Below, piece by piece: positions 1-8,791 of a stretch of DNA of 64,000 bases; within the stretch, counting starts at the first letter, position 1; every line of letters starts with the position of its first letter. The position numbers and the translations under genes were made by a program. The stretch is from assembly GCF_039542905.1 (NCBI RefSeq), contig NZ_BAABIS010000001.1, positions 7,378,001 through 7,442,000 on the forward strand. Direction: 5' to 3'. The notes beneath the pieces were generated by a model that was given only the letters and a program-made list of their open reading frames with translations, had not been told where the DNA came from and did not search any database. The stretch is from Kitasatospora terrestris (GTDB lineage Bacteria; Actinomycetota; Actinomycetes; Streptomycetales; Streptomycetaceae).

Positions 1-2495
1 GCGGTCACCTTCAGGACCGCCCGGCCCTCCTCGTCGGAGCCGTAGAGGTCGACCTCGGCGCTGATGCCCCAGTCCTGGTCGCCGTTCGGGTCGTCGAAGA
101 TCTGCCGGACCCGCCACAGGCCCTCGTCCTCGACCTCCTCGATGAGCAGCATCTTCGGGCCGCGCGCGTCCGGGCCGGTGCCGAGGTCGTCGTACTCGTC
201 CCAGTAGCCGTCCATCGCGTCCGCCCAGCGGTCGGCGTCCCAGCCGTACTCGCCGTCCAGCTCGGCCAGCACGTCGTAGTGCTCCAGCGCGGCGAGCTCG
301 ACCCGGCGGAACATCTCGTTGCGCACCAGCACCCGGAAGGCCCGCGCGTTGGCGGTGACCGGCGCCGGCTTGTCGTCGAGGCGGACCTCGCCCGCCTCCG
401 GCTCGGTCGGGTTGGCCAGCGCCTCCCACTCGTCGAGCAGCGAGGAGTCGACCTGGCGGACGAGCTCGCCGAGCCAGGCGATGATGTCCTTGAGGTCGTC
501 GGTCTTCAGGTCGTCCGGGACGGTCTGCTCCAGCGCCTTGTACGCGCCCGCGAGGTAGCGCAGCACGATGCCCTCGGTCCGGGCGAGCTCGTAGAAGCCG
601 ACGTAGTCCGAGAAGGTCATGGCCCGCTCGTACAGGTCGCGCACCACCGCCTTGGGCCGCAGCGGGTGGTCGCCGATCCACGGGTGCGCCCGGCGGTAGA
701 CCTCGTACGCGTGGCCGAGGAGCTCCTCCAGCGGCCGCGGGTAGGTGATCTCCTGGAGCCGCTCCATCCGCTCCTCGTACTCGATGCCGTCGCGCTTCAT
801 CTCGGCGACGGCCTCGCCGCGGGCCTTGTTCTCCTGCGCGGCGAGGATCTGCCGCGGGTCGTCCAAGGTGGCCTCGACCACCGAGACCACGTCGAGCGCG
901 TACGAGGGGGACTCCGGGTCCAGGACGTCGAAGGCGGCCAGCGCGAAGGTGGACAGCGGCTGGTTGAGCGCGAAGTTCTCCTGCAGGTCGAGGGTGAGGC
1001 GCACGGTGCGGCCCTCGGCGTCCGGCTGGTCCAGCTTCTCGACGATGCCGCCCTCGACCAGCGAGCGGTAGATCTGGATCGCCGAGCGGATGTGGCGGCG
1101 CTGCGCCGGGCGCTCCTCGTGGTTGTCGGTGAGCAGGTGGCGCATGGCGTCGAACGGGTCGCCGGGGCGGCCGATCACCGACAGCAGCATGGCGTGGCTG
1201 ACCTTGAAGCGGGAGACCAGCGGTTCCGGGTCGGCGGCGATCAGGCGCTCGAAGGTCTCCTCCGACCAGCTGACGAAGCCGTCGGGGGCCTTCTTGCGGA
1301 CGACCTTCTTCTTCTTCTTGGGGTCGTCGCCGGCCTTGGCCAGCGCCTTCTCGTTCTCCACCACGTGCTCGGGCGCCTGGGCGACCACCTGGCCGACGGT
1401 GTCGAACCCGGCCCGGCCGGCCCGGCCGGCGATCTGGTGGAACTCGCGGGCGCGCAGGATCCGCACCCGCTGGCCGTCGTACTTGGAGAGCGCGGTGAAC
1501 AGCACGGTGCGGATCGGCACGTTGACGCCGACGCCGAGGGTGTCGGTGCCGCAGATGACCTTCAGCAGGCCGGCCTGGGCGAGGCGCTCGACCAGCCGGC
1601 GGTACTTGGGCAGCATGCCGGCGTGGTGCACGCCGATGCCGTGCCGCACGAACCGGGAGAGGTTGCGGCCGAACTTGGTGGTGAAGCGGAAGTTGCCGAT
1701 CAGGTCGGCGATGGCGTCCTTCTCCGCCTTGGAGCACATGTTGATGCTCATCAGCGACTGGGCCCGCTCGACGGCTTCCTTCTGGGTGAAGTGCACGACG
1801 TAGACCGGCGCCTGACCGGTCTTCAGCAGCTCCTCCAGGGTGTCGTGCAGGTTGGTGCGCCGGTACTCGTAGAACAGCGGGACCGGGCGGGTCGCCGAGC
1901 GGACCGCGGTGGTCGGGCGGCCGGTGCGCCGGGTCAGGTCCTCCTCGAAGCGGCGGACGTCGCCGAGGGTCGCGGACATCAGCAGGAACTGCACCTGCGG
2001 CAGCTCGATGATCGGGATCTGCCAGGCCCAGCCGCGGTCCGGCTCGGCGTAGAAGTGGAACTCGTCCATCACGACCTGGCCGATGTCGGCCCGGTCGCCG
2101 TCGTGCAGGGCGATCTGGGCGAGCACCTCGGCGGTGCAGCAGATGATCGGCGCGGTCGGGTTGACCGAGGCGTCGCCGGTCATCATGCCGACCTGCTCGG
2201 TGCCGAAGATCTTGCACAGGTCGAAGAACTTCTCCGACACCAGCGCCTTGATCGGCGCGGTGTAGAAGGTGCGCTTGCCCTCGGCCAGGGCCGCGAAGTG
2301 CGCACCCGCCGCGACCAGCGACTTCCCGGAGCCGGTCGGGGTCGCCAGGATCACGTTGTTCCCGGAGACCAGCTCGATCAGCGCCTCCTCCTGGGCCGGG
2401 TAGAGGGTGATGCCGCGCTCCGTCGCCCACTCGGCGAAGGTCTCGAACAGCGAGTCGGGCGTGGCGGGCTTCGGCATCAGGTCCAGGAGGGTCAC
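1..2495 (-). CDS. SKI2-like DExH RNA helicase with C-terminal DUF3516 region (3' end beyond window)
   Basis: This is an ATP-dependent superfamily 2 helicase of the SKI2/DUF3516 kind, probably acting on RNA in the cytoplasm. The first 831 codons are visible and the C-terminus runs off the left edge. Walker A is ATPTGSGKS at residues 51-59, motif II is DEFH at 144-147, motif III is an MSATLG sequence about 25 residues later, and the second RecA domain ends in the motif VI-type QIAGRAGRAGFD. Between that domain and the C-terminal region is a basic linker with a DDPKKKKKVVRKK stretch. The start is the GTG at 2493-2495; no strong ribosome site precedes it and a TATCTTGCCTG-like AT-richer patch lies just upstream. 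It stands alone, leftward, 78 bp from the neighbouring regulator stop codon. Family assignment is secure; the substrate is not known. Confidence 0.9.
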   Translation of the reverse strand, partial: MTLLDLMPKPATPDSLFETFAEWATERGITLYPAQEEALIELVSGNNVILATPTGSGKSLVAAGAHFAALAEGKRTFYTAPIKALVSEKFFDLCKIFGTEQVGMMTGDASVNPTAPIICCTAEVLAQIALHDGDRADIGQVVMDEFHFYAEPDRGWAWQIPIIELPQVQFLLMSATLGDVRRFEEDLTRRTGRPTTAVRSATRPVPLFYEYRRTNLHDTLEELLKTGQAPVYVVHFTQKEAVERAQSLMSINMCSKAEKDAIADLIGNFRFTTKFGRNLSRFVRHGIGVHHAGMLPKYRRLVERLAQAGLLKVICGTDTLGVGVNVPIRTVLFTALSKYDGQRVRILRAREFHQIAGRAGRAGFDTVGQVVAQAPEHVVENEKALAKAGDDPKKKKKVVRKKAPDGFVSWSEETFERLIAADPEPLVSRFKVSHAMLLSVIGRPGDPFDAMRHLLTDNHEERPAQRRHIRSAIQIYRSLVEGGIVEKLDQPDAEGRTVRLTLDLQENFALNQPLSTFALAAFDVLDPESPSYALDVVSVVEATLDDPRQILAAQENKARGEAVAEMKRDGIEYEERMERLQEITYPRPLEELLGHAYEVYRRAHPWIGDHPLRPKAVVRDLYERAMTFSDYVGFYELARTEGIVLRYLAGAYKALEQTVPDDLKTDDLKDIIAWLGELVRQVDSSLLDEWEALANPTEPEAGEVRLDDKPAPVTANARAFRVLVRNEMFRRVELAALEHYDVLAELDGEYGWDADRWADAMDGYWDEYDDLGTGPDARGPKMLLIEEVEDEGLWRVRQIFDDPNGDQDWGISAEVDLYGSDEEGRAVLKVT

Positions 2496-2573
2496 CGGCC
2501 TATCTTGCCTGTTCGGCCGGGGCCGGGGCAAAGGAGATGGCGGGCACCGGGCCGCCCGGCGGGCACCGGCCCG

Positions 2574-3530
2574 TCACTCGCGGAAGGTGCGCCGGTAGGT
2601 GCCCGGGGAGACGCCGATCGCCGTGTGCAGGTGCTGGCGCAGGGTCACGTCGGTGCCGAAGCCGACCCGCTCGGCGATCCGGGTCACCGCCAGGTCGGTG
2701 GTCTCCAGCAGGTGGCGGGCCAGGTCCAGGCGCTGCTGGGTGAGCCACTGGCCGGGGCTGAGGCCGGTCTCGGCGCGGAAGCGCCGGGTGAAGGTGCGGC
2801 GGCTCATCCGCGCGTGGTCCGCGAGGTCGGCGAGCTGCAGCGGCTCGTGCAGGCGGTCGAGGGCCCAGGCGCGGGTGACCGAGGTGCCGGCGTCGGTGCG
2901 CTCCGGCACCGGCCGCTCCACGTACTGGGCCTGCCCGCCCTCGCGCTGCGGCGGGACCACACAGCGGCGGGCGACCTGGTTGGCGACGCCGCTGCCGTGG
3001 TCGAGCCGGATCAGGTGCAGCAGCAGGTCGATCCCGGCCGCGGCGCCCGCCGAGGTGTGGATCCGGCCGGCGTCCACGTAGAGCACGTCCGGCGCCAGGT
3101 CGACCCGCGGGTAGTGGCGGCGGAAGTGCTCGGCGTGGTGCCAGTGGGTGGCGGCGGGCAGGCCGTCCAGCAGCCCGGCGGCGGCCAGCGGGAAGGCGGA
3201 GATGCAGATGGCCGCGATCCGGGCGTCCGGGGGGATCAGGGCGAGCGCCTCGGCGGCGGGCGCCGGGAGGGAGGACCGGTCGGTGATCCGGACGAACTCC
3301 TCGGAGGCCGGGACCACCACGGTGTCCGCCCCGGCGAGGGCGGTGGCGTCGTGCTCCACGGTGATCGAGAAGTCGGCGTCGGTGCGCACCGGACGCCCGT
3401 CCGGCGAGCAGGTCACCACCTCGTACAGCGGCCGCCCGGCGGCGTCGGTGGCCGCCCCGAACAGGCGGGAGGCCAGGCTCAGCTCGAAGGGGATGACCCC
3501 GTCCAGGGCGAGGACGACAACACGGTGCAT
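2574..3530 (-). CDS. GlxA-type transcriptional regulator (DJ-1/PfpI domain plus AraC HTH)
   Basis: A 318-residue regulator of the GlxA/FtrA class. The N-terminal half (about residues 1-180, beginning MHRVVVLALDGVIPFEL) is a DJ-1/PfpI-like glutamine-amidotransferase fold normally used for effector sensing. The C-terminal ~100 residues are a double AraC HTH with the signatures MSRRTFTRRFRAETGLSPGQW and TRIAERVGFGTDVTLRQH. The ATG at 3528-3530 was chosen because it starts exactly at the domain's first beta strand and lies 6 nt after a possible -10 box (AAGAAT), fitting a leaderless transcript; the open frame runs 24 codons further upstream. It is divergent from the oxidoreductase at 3601, only 70 bp away, which suggests it controls that gene. 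The inverted repeat TGGCC-ATCG-GGCCA at 3551-3564 is a possible site. Confidence 0.88.
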   Translation of the reverse strand: MHRVVVLALDGVIPFELSLASRLFGAATDAAGRPLYEVVTCSPDGRPVRTDADFSITVEHDATALAGADTVVVPASEEFVRITDRSSLPAPAAEALALIPPDARIAAICISAFPLAAAGLLDGLPAATHWHHAEHFRRHYPRVDLAPDVLYVDAGRIHTSAGAAAGIDLLLHLIRLDHGSGVANQVARRCVVPPQREGGQAQYVERPVPERTDAGTSVTRAWALDRLHEPLQLADLADHARMSRRTFTRRFRAETGLSPGQWLTQQRLDLARHLLETTDLAVTRIAERVGFGTDVTLRQHLHTAIGVSPGTYRRTFRE

Positions 3531-3600
3531 GGCCCAATTCTTGCACATCATGGCCATCGGGCCACTGTTTCCGCAGGTCGACCCGGCGCAGGCTGGACGC

Positions 3601-4542
3601 ATGACGACGATGAAGGCGATCAGCCAGAACAGCTACGGCACCCCCGAGGTCCTCGCGGAGATCGAGGTGGAGCGCCCGGTCCCCGGCCCCTCCGAGGTGC
3701 TGGTCCGGGTCCGCGCGGCCGGCATGAACCCCACCGACTGGAAGCACCGGCAGTTCCCCGGCTTCCTCGACCGCCTCCCGCTGGTGCTCGGCTGGGACCT
3801 CTCCGGCACCGTCGAGGCCGTCGGCACCGGCGTGACCCTGCACGCGCCGGGCGACGAGGTCTTCGGCATGCTGCCCTACCCGTACGGCGTCGGCTCCTTC
3901 GCCGAGTACGCGGTCGCCCCGGCCCGCGCCCTGGTCCGCAAGCCCGCCGCCCTCGACCACGTGCAGGCCGGCGCCGCGCCGCTGGCCGCGCTCACCGCCT
4001 GGCAGGCCCTGGTGGACGCGGCCGACGTCCGGCCCGGCGAGCGGGTCCTGGTGCACGCCGCCGCCGGCGGGGTCGGGCACCTGGCGGTGCAGATCGCCAA
4101 GGAGCGCGGCGCGTACGTGATCGGCACCGCCAGCGCCGCCAAGCACGAGGTGGTGCGCGGGCTCGGCGCCGACGAGATGGTCGACTACCGCACCGAGGAC
4201 TTCACCGCGGTCGACAAGGTCGACGTGGTGCTCGACACCATCGGCGGGGACACCGCGCTGCGCTCGCTGGAGGTGCTGAAGCCCGGCGGGCGGCTGGTCA
4301 CCATCGCGCTGATGGACGTGCCCGGCAACCTCGCCGAACGGGCCGCCGAGCTCGGCGTGAGCGCGGTGCCGCTGCTGGTCGAGGCGGACCAGCAGGGCAT
4401 GCGGGAGATCGCCGGCCTGCTCGCGGCAGGGCGGCTGCGCCCGGTGGTGGAGGCGGTCCTCCCGCTGGCGGACGCGGCGAAGGGCCACGCCCTCGGCGAC
4501 ACCGGCCGGGTCACCGGCAAGGTCGTGCTGACGGTGGAGTGA
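3601..4542 (+). CDS. NADP-dependent oxidoreductase, zinc-free MDR (quinone oxidoreductase-like)
   Basis: A 313-residue medium-chain dehydrogenase/reductase of the quinone oxidoreductase (QOR) group, expected to reduce quinones or enones with NADPH in the cytoplasm. The GroES-like domain fills residues 1-120 (GMNPTDWKHRQFPGF and the GWDLSGTVEAVG turn). The Rossmann domain has the QOR-type VHAAAGGVGHLAVQIAK loop near residue 157. The zinc ligands of alcohol dehydrogenases are absent. The ATG at 3601 lies 6 nt after a CAGGCT box, so the message may be leaderless. It is divergent from the GlxA-type regulator and convergent with the GH64 gene across a strong hairpin. The physiological substrate cannot be read from sequence. 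Confidence 0.88.
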   Translation: MTTMKAISQNSYGTPEVLAEIEVERPVPGPSEVLVRVRAAGMNPTDWKHRQFPGFLDRLPLVLGWDLSGTVEAVGTGVTLHAPGDEVFGMLPYPYGVGSFAEYAVAPARALVRKPAALDHVQAGAAPLAALTAWQALVDAADVRPGERVLVHAAAGGVGHLAVQIAKERGAYVIGTASAAKHEVVRGLGADEMVDYRTEDFTAVDKVDVVLDTIGGDTALRSLEVLKPGGRLVTIALMDVPGNLAERAAELGVSAVPLLVEADQQGMREIAGLLAAGRLRPVVEAVLPLADAAKGHALGDTGRVTGKVVLTVE

Positions 4543-4563
4543 CCCCGGAGCGGGCGTACGGAG

Positions 4564-4595
4564 CCCCGGGCGGCCGCGGCGGCGGCCGCCCGGGG
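4564..4595. terminator. Bidirectional hairpin terminator between convergent genes
   Basis: Perfect 14-bp stem (arms 4564-4577 and 4582-4595, CCCCGGGCGGCCGC) with a 4-nt loop. It sits between the stop codons of the oxidoreductase (4542) and the GH64 gene (4609). There is no T-tract, as is common for actinobacterial terminators. Confidence 0.7.
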
Positions 4596-4608
4596 AGTCG
4601 GTGGTGCG

Positions 4609-6288
4609 TCAGGAGAAGACGAACCAGTTGAGGTTGACGAAGTCGGCCGGCTGGCCGGAGCTGAACGTCAGGTAGACGTCCTTGACTCCGGTGGTGCGGG
4701 TGATGTCCGCGGGCACCGTCCGCCAGGTCTGCCAGCCGCCCGTGTTGGCCAGCGCGAAGCTGCCGATCGGCGTCGCCGTGGGGCTGCCGAGGCGGACCTG
4801 CACCAGGCCGCTGACCCCGGCCGCGGCGCCGGAGGCGACCCGGGCGTCGAACCGGGTGGCGCCGGTGGAGCCGAAGTCCAGCGTGTAGCGGAGCCAGTCG
4901 CCGTTGGCGAGCCAGCCGACGTCCGAGCCGCCGCCGGTGTCGGAGCAGGCCTCGGTCTGCGAGCCGGACTGGGCGCGGTAGGACTCGGCCTGGACGGTGG
5001 CGAAGGCGCTCACCGCACCGCCGGTGGCGCTGGCGCTCGGCGAGGGCGAGGGGGTGGACCCGGACAGGCCGCCGACCGTGACCACGAACCGGCTCGGGCT
5101 GCCGTGCTGCACCTTGCCCTCGAAGTCCACCCCGGCCGGGTGGACGTCGTCGTACGGGAAGGCGTAGCCGAGCCCGTCGGGCGTGGTGGAGTGCAGGATC
5201 CGGGCGTAGTGGTTGGTGCGCGCCTTGGTGTAGAACGCGGCCGGGTTCTCGCCGGTCGGCTGGTTGGCGTTGTCCAGCAGGGTGGTGCGGTTGAACGCGG
5301 CGGCCAGCCGGGCGCTGATGTTGCCCATCAGGTCGTTGCCGGTGGTGAACGGCGCGTCGCTGCAGGAGAAGATCGCCGCCGTGGAGGGCTTGCTGAAGCT
5401 GCCCACCCCGGGGAAGGCCAGGGTGCCGCCGCTGACCCGGCCGGTCACCACGCCCCAGGTGTACTGGGTGTCGATCTTCAGGTCGGTGCCGGCGTACTTG
5501 GACCACACCTGGTCGACGTAGGAGTCGAAGTACCCGGGGAACAGCGCGCCGTTGCCGCGGATCGCCAGGTTCGGGCTGAGCACCCGCAGGTCCGAGCCGT
5601 TGCGGTTGACGATCAGCTTGCTCCAGTCGCTGCCGTCCGAGGCGGACTGCGCGCGCAGCGCGGACGCCACCCGGGCCAGGCCGTCGGCCGGCAGGCCGCG
5701 CACGGTCTGGGTGCCCTGCGGGGTCTCCAGCTGGAAGGCGATCGGCAGGCAGACCATGTCGACGAAGGTGATGTTCGCGAACAACTGGTCGTTGTTGAAC
5801 GTGAATTCGCAGAAGTCGTGGCGGACGTTCGCGTTCGGGTCGCTCGGGTTGAGCACCGAGGGCATGGCCAGGCCGCCGCCCCGGTTCATCAGGAAGGTGA
5901 GCTTCGCGCCGACCGAGAAGTAGATCCGGCCGCTGTCCAGGTGCGGCAGGGTGACCCGGCGCGGGGCGGCGCCCGAGGCGTTCAGCGCGATGGCGCAGTC
6001 CACGCCCAGCGGCGTCTGGTCGTTGGCCGGGTTCGGCGGGTGGTAGAGGCTCGCGCCGTCGGCCTGGACGAAGGCCCAGCTGCCGCCCGCGGACGGGTCG
6101 CGGCCGACCACGTAGGCGTAGACGGTGTTGCTGCCGGTGGTGTTGGCCAGGTCCATCGCCAGGGTGGCGGGCGTCTGGGCCTCGGCGCCGGCGCTCAGCC
6201 AGGTGGCGGTGAGCGGCACGGCGAGCGCGGCGCCGGCCGCGGCGAGCAGCTTCCGGCGGGAGAGGGGCGCGCGGTGGGACGGGGTCAT
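4609..6288 (-). CDS. Secreted GH64 beta-1,3-glucanase with C-terminal CBM6
   Basis: A 559-residue exported glucanase, expected to cut beta-1,3-glucan (laminarin, fungal wall) to oligosaccharides outside the cell. A Tat-type signal is visible (SRRKLLAAAGAALAVP, residues 10-25). The GH64 thaumatin-like catalytic domain spans about 40-410. A Ser/Pro/Thr-rich linker (STPSPSPSASATG) follows, then a CBM6 module over roughly the last 130 residues (VQAESYRAQSG, SDVGWLANGDWLRY, and the NLNWFVF end). The ATG has a good AAGGA ribosome site. It lies 99 bp downstream of the GH16 gene, which has the same substrate class, but a 12-bp hairpin lies between them and a TTGACA at 6321-6326 (minus strand) could give it its own promoter. 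Family call is firm; exact cleavage pattern is inferred. Confidence 0.9.
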   Translation of the reverse strand: MTPSHRAPLSRRKLLAAAGAALAVPLTATWLSAGAEAQTPATLAMDLANTTGSNTVYAYVVGRDPSAGGSWAFVQADGASLYHPPNPANDQTPLGVDCAIALNASGAAPRRVTLPHLDSGRIYFSVGAKLTFLMNRGGGLAMPSVLNPSDPNANVRHDFCEFTFNNDQLFANITFVDMVCLPIAFQLETPQGTQTVRGLPADGLARVASALRAQSASDGSDWSKLIVNRNGSDLRVLSPNLAIRGNGALFPGYFDSYVDQVWSKYAGTDLKIDTQYTWGVVTGRVSGGTLAFPGVGSFSKPSTAAIFSCSDAPFTTGNDLMGNISARLAAAFNRTTLLDNANQPTGENPAAFYTKARTNHYARILHSTTPDGLGYAFPYDDVHPAGVDFEGKVQHGSPSRFVVTVGGLSGSTPSPSPSASATGGAVSAFATVQAESYRAQSGSQTEACSDTGGGSDVGWLANGDWLRYTLDFGSTGATRFDARVASGAAAGVSGLVQVRLGSPTATPIGSFALANTGGWQTWRTVPADITRTTGVKDVYLTFSSGQPADFVNLNWFVFS

Positions 6289-6340
6289 GTGGGGGTGTCC
6301 GTTCCTTGCGGGGGTGGAGCTGTCAAGGGGTGGTGGGGGT

Positions 6341-6372
6341 GCGCGGCCGGCCGGGGGGAGGGCCGGCCGCGC
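6341..6372 (-). terminator. Hairpin between GH16 and GH64 genes
   Basis: Perfect 12-bp stem GCGCGGCCGGCC (arms 6341-6352 and 6361-6372) with an 8-nt loop. It lies just after the GH16 stop and 53 bp before the GH64 start, so it may end or attenuate the GH16 transcript. Confidence 0.55.
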
Positions 6373-6387
6373 GGGAAGGGGCCGGGG

Positions 6388-7662
6388 TCAGCCCAGGATC
6401 CACTTCTGGGCGGCGGTGCCGTTGCAGGTCCACAGCTGGAGCCGGGTGCCGTCCGCCGAGGAACCGTTCGGCGAGTCCAGGCACTTGCCGGAGCCGGGGT
6501 TCAGGAAGTCGTTGCCGGAGCGGTGGTTCCACTGCTGGGCGCTGGTGCCGTTGCAGGTGTACAGCTGGATGACCGCGCCGTCGTTGTGCGAGGCGGCCGC
6601 GACGTCCAGGCACTTGCCGAGCGCGCGGACCGTGCCGTCGGTGCCCACGGTCCACTGCTGCGCCGCGCTGCCGGTGCAGTTGTGCAGCTGGATCGGCGTG
6701 CTGTCGGCGCTGGAGCCGCCGGCCACGTCCATGCACATCCCGCCCGGGCCGGTGATCCGCCCGGTGTACGAGCCGCCGGTGCTGCCGCCCCAGGTGGTGG
6801 TGTGCACGTAGTCGACGACCATGGTCTGCGGGTAGGTCGAGGAGCCGTCCGGGCTGCCCGGCCAGTCACCGCCGACCGCCAGGTTGAGGATCACGAAGAA
6901 CGGGTGGTCGAAGACCCAGCGGTTGCCGCCCAGGTCGGCGGGGGTGCGGGTCTGGTAGACGTTGCCGTCGACCGACCACTTGATCGCGGTGGGGCTCCAG
7001 TCGACCGCGAAGGTGTGGAAGGCGTCCGCGAAGGACTGCCCGGCCGGCAGGCTGTACGGCGCGCCGATGCCGCCGGCGCCCGAGTAGCCCGGGCCGTGGA
7101 TGGTGCCGTGCACGGTGCCCGGCTCGCGACCGATGTTCTCCATGATGTCGATCTCGCCGCTGTTGGGCCAGCCCACCGAGCCGAGGTCGTTGCCCAGCAT
7201 CCAGAAGGCCGGCCAGATGCCCTGGCCGCGCGGGATCTTGATCCGCGACTCGAAGTGCCCGTACGCCTGGGAGAAGGTCTGGGCGGTGTTCAGCCGGGCC
7301 GAGGTGTACTGACAGGTGCCGTACCAGCAGCTGAGGCCGCCGCTGCTCCGCTTGGCGGTGATGACCAGGTGGCCCTGGCCGTCCAGGGCGGCGTTCTGGG
7401 CGCCCGGCGTGTAGTACTGCAGCTCGTGGTTGCCGTTGCCGGAACCGCCGGTCTCCATCGTCCACTTGGACGGGTCGGCGGCCGCACCGGCGGGCCCGTC
7501 GAAGTCGTCGTTCCAGGTCGACGCGGCGACCGGTGCGACGGAGGCGGGGGTCGCGGCGCCGGTGGCGGTGGTGGGGGAGGTGATCAGCGCGGCCGCGAGC
7601 AGGCCGGCGCCGAGGGCTGGCAGCAGGCCGCCGAAGAGTCGGCGGCGGGTGGGGGTTGCCAT
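6388..7662 (-). CDS. Secreted GH16 endo-beta-1,3-glucanase (laminarinase) with ricin-B/CBM13 lectin domain
   Basis: A 424-residue exported endoglucanase. Residues 1-46 form a signal peptide with a TRRRLF start. The GH16 jelly-roll spans about 48-288 with the catalytic motif GEIDIME at 169-175 (E170 nucleophile, D172, E175 acid/base). A short Gly/Ser linker leads to a CBM13/ricin-B trefoil (about 298-424) with three QLxxCxGxxAQQW-type repeats. The ATG is preceded by GAAGGGTGACACC, a good ribosome site. Its promoter carries two identical 12-bp operators, one right at the predicted transcription start, so a LacI-family sugar-responsive repressor is likely. The GH64 gene follows 99 bp downstream. 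Confidence 0.93.
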   Translation of the reverse strand: MATPTRRRLFGGLLPALGAGLLAAALITSPTTATGAATPASVAPVAASTWNDDFDGPAGAAADPSKWTMETGGSGNGNHELQYYTPGAQNAALDGQGHLVITAKRSSGGLSCWYGTCQYTSARLNTAQTFSQAYGHFESRIKIPRGQGIWPAFWMLGNDLGSVGWPNSGEIDIMENIGREPGTVHGTIHGPGYSGAGGIGAPYSLPAGQSFADAFHTFAVDWSPTAIKWSVDGNVYQTRTPADLGGNRWVFDHPFFVILNLAVGGDWPGSPDGSSTYPQTMVVDYVHTTTWGGSTGGSYTGRITGPGGMCMDVAGGSSADSTPIQLHNCTGSAAQQWTVGTDGTVRALGKCLDVAAASHNDGAVIQLYTCNGTSAQQWNHRSGNDFLNPGSGKCLDSPNGSSADGTRLQLWTCNGTAAQKWILG

Positions 7663-7682
7663 GAGGTGTCACCCTTCTCGTT

Positions 7683-7694
7683 GAGAGCGCTCTC
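7683..7694. promoter_or_regulatory. Proximal operator GAGAGCGCTCTC (LacI-family type)
   Basis: Perfect 12-bp palindrome 20 bp upstream of the GH16 start codon. It overlaps the expected transcription start set by the -10 box at 7702-7707, so a bound protein would block initiation. An identical copy lies 141 bp upstream. The GCGCTC core resembles actinomycete LacI-family sites such as those of the cellulose regulator CebR. Confidence 0.7.
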
Positions 7695-7701
7695 TGGCGG
7701 G

Positions 7702-7731
7702 ATCCTAGGGGCGGCTTTCAAGTCATGGCAA
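7702..7731 (-). promoter_or_regulatory. Promoter of GH16 gene
   Basis: On the minus strand, TTGCCA (7731-7726), an 18-bp spacer and TAGGAT (7707-7702). TTGACA occurs a few bases upstream as an alternative -35. The proximal operator starts 8 bp downstream of the -10 box. Confidence 0.6.
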
Positions 7732-7823
7732 TGTCAAAGAGCCAAGTTCTTTCCCCGTGCGGGCGAAGGGCCCTGACGGAACCTCATCGTTCGCATCCGG
7801 CGTTCAGGTGTCGAACAAGGGTT

Positions 7824-7835
7824 GAGAGCGCTCTC
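7824..7835. promoter_or_regulatory. Distal operator GAGAGCGCTCTC
   Basis: Second exact copy of the GH16 operator palindrome, 141 bp centre to centre from the first. It also lies about 100 bp upstream of the rightward amidase gene, so an effect on that gene cannot be excluded. Two sites at this spacing would suit DNA looping by a tetrameric LacI-family protein. Confidence 0.6.
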
Positions 7836-7937
7836 CAATCCGAGAGAGAACTTCCGGACACCCGGCGCGTGACGCGGGTCACAACGGGGCAGTACTCCTA
7901 GTCTCACGGTCACACCGCTGCTGCGAGGGAGTCCGCC

Positions 7938-8780
7938 ATGAGTCGAGTCGTACGTGCCGCTCTGTTCCAGACCGCGTGGACGGGGGACAAGGAGACGATG
8001 ATCGCGGCGCACGAGCGGGCGGCGCGCGAGGCCGCCGCCCAGGGTGCCCGGGTGATCGGCTTCCAGGAGGTCTTCAACGCGCCGTACTTCTGCCAGGTCC
8101 AGGAGCCCGAGCACTACGGCTGGGCCGAGCCGGTGCCGGACGGCCCGACCGTCCGGCGGATGAGCGCGCTCGCCAAGGAGCTGGGCCTGGTGATCGTGGT
8201 GCCGGTGTACGAGGTCGAGCAGTCCGGCTTCTACTACAACACCGCGGCCGTGATCGACGCCGACGGCAGCTACCTCGGCAAGTACCGCAAGCACCACATC
8301 CCGCAGGTCAAGGGCTTCTGGGAGAAGTACTACTTCAAGCCCGGCAACCTGGGCTGGCCGGTGTTCGACACCGCGGTCGGCAAGGTCGGCGTGTACATCT
8401 GCTACGACCGGCACTTCCCGGAGGGCTGGCGGGCGCTCGGCATGGCCGGCGCCGAGATCGTCTACAACCCCTCGGCGACCAGCCGCGGCCTGTCCGCGTA
8501 CCTGTGGCAGCTGGAGCAGCCGGCCGCCGCCGTCGCCAACGAGTACTACGTGGCGGCGATCAACCGGGTCGGCGTCGAGGAGTACGGCGACAACGACTTC
8601 TACGGCACCAGCTACTTCGTCGACCCGCGCGGCCAGTTCGTCGGCGAGGTCGCCTCCGACAAGGACGAGGAGCTGGTCGTCCGCGACCTCGACCTGGACC
8701 TGATCGACCAGGTCCGCCGGCAGTGGGCCTTCTACCGCGACCGCCGGCCGGACGCCTACGGTCCGCTGACCGAGGCGTGA
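7938..8780 (+). CDS. Beta-ureidopropionase-like carbon-nitrogen hydrolase (nitrilase superfamily)
   Basis: A 280-residue cytoplasmic amidase that would hydrolyse N-carbamoyl-beta-alanine or a similar N-carbamoyl amino acid to the amine, CO2 and ammonia. The nitrilase triad is visible: E44 in GFQEVF, K118 in KYRKHHIP, and nucleophile C155 in YICYDRHFPEGWR. The FWEKYYFKPG segment is typical of beta-ureidopropionase and N-carbamoylputrescine amidase. The ATG at 7938 has a GAGGGAG ribosome site. It is the first gene of a three-gene operon with dihydropyrimidinase 11 bp downstream, which favours the reductive pyrimidine (or hydantoin) pathway over polyamine metabolism. No dihydropyrimidine dehydrogenase is in the window. 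Confidence 0.88.
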   Translation: MSRVVRAALFQTAWTGDKETMIAAHERAAREAAAQGARVIGFQEVFNAPYFCQVQEPEHYGWAEPVPDGPTVRRMSALAKELGLVIVVPVYEVEQSGFYYNTAAVIDADGSYLGKYRKHHIPQVKGFWEKYYFKPGNLGWPVFDTAVGKVGVYICYDRHFPEGWRALGMAGAEIVYNPSATSRGLSAYLWQLEQPAAAVANEYYVAAINRVGVEEYGDNDFYGTSYFVDPRGQFVGEVASDKDEELVVRDLDLDLIDQVRRQWAFYRDRRPDAYGPLTEA

Positions 8781-8791
8781 GGGGAGCAGCC

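Noticed and set aside
279..4631. 1450-codon open frame on the plus strand
   Set aside because: It is antisense to the helicase and GlxA genes, with low-complexity Arg/Gly/Val composition. Such shadows are normal in DNA with extreme third-position GC.
5104..7776. 890-codon open frame on the plus strand across the glucanase genes
   Set aside because: Antisense to GH64 and GH16 and composed of Val/Gly/Arg repeats; no motif.
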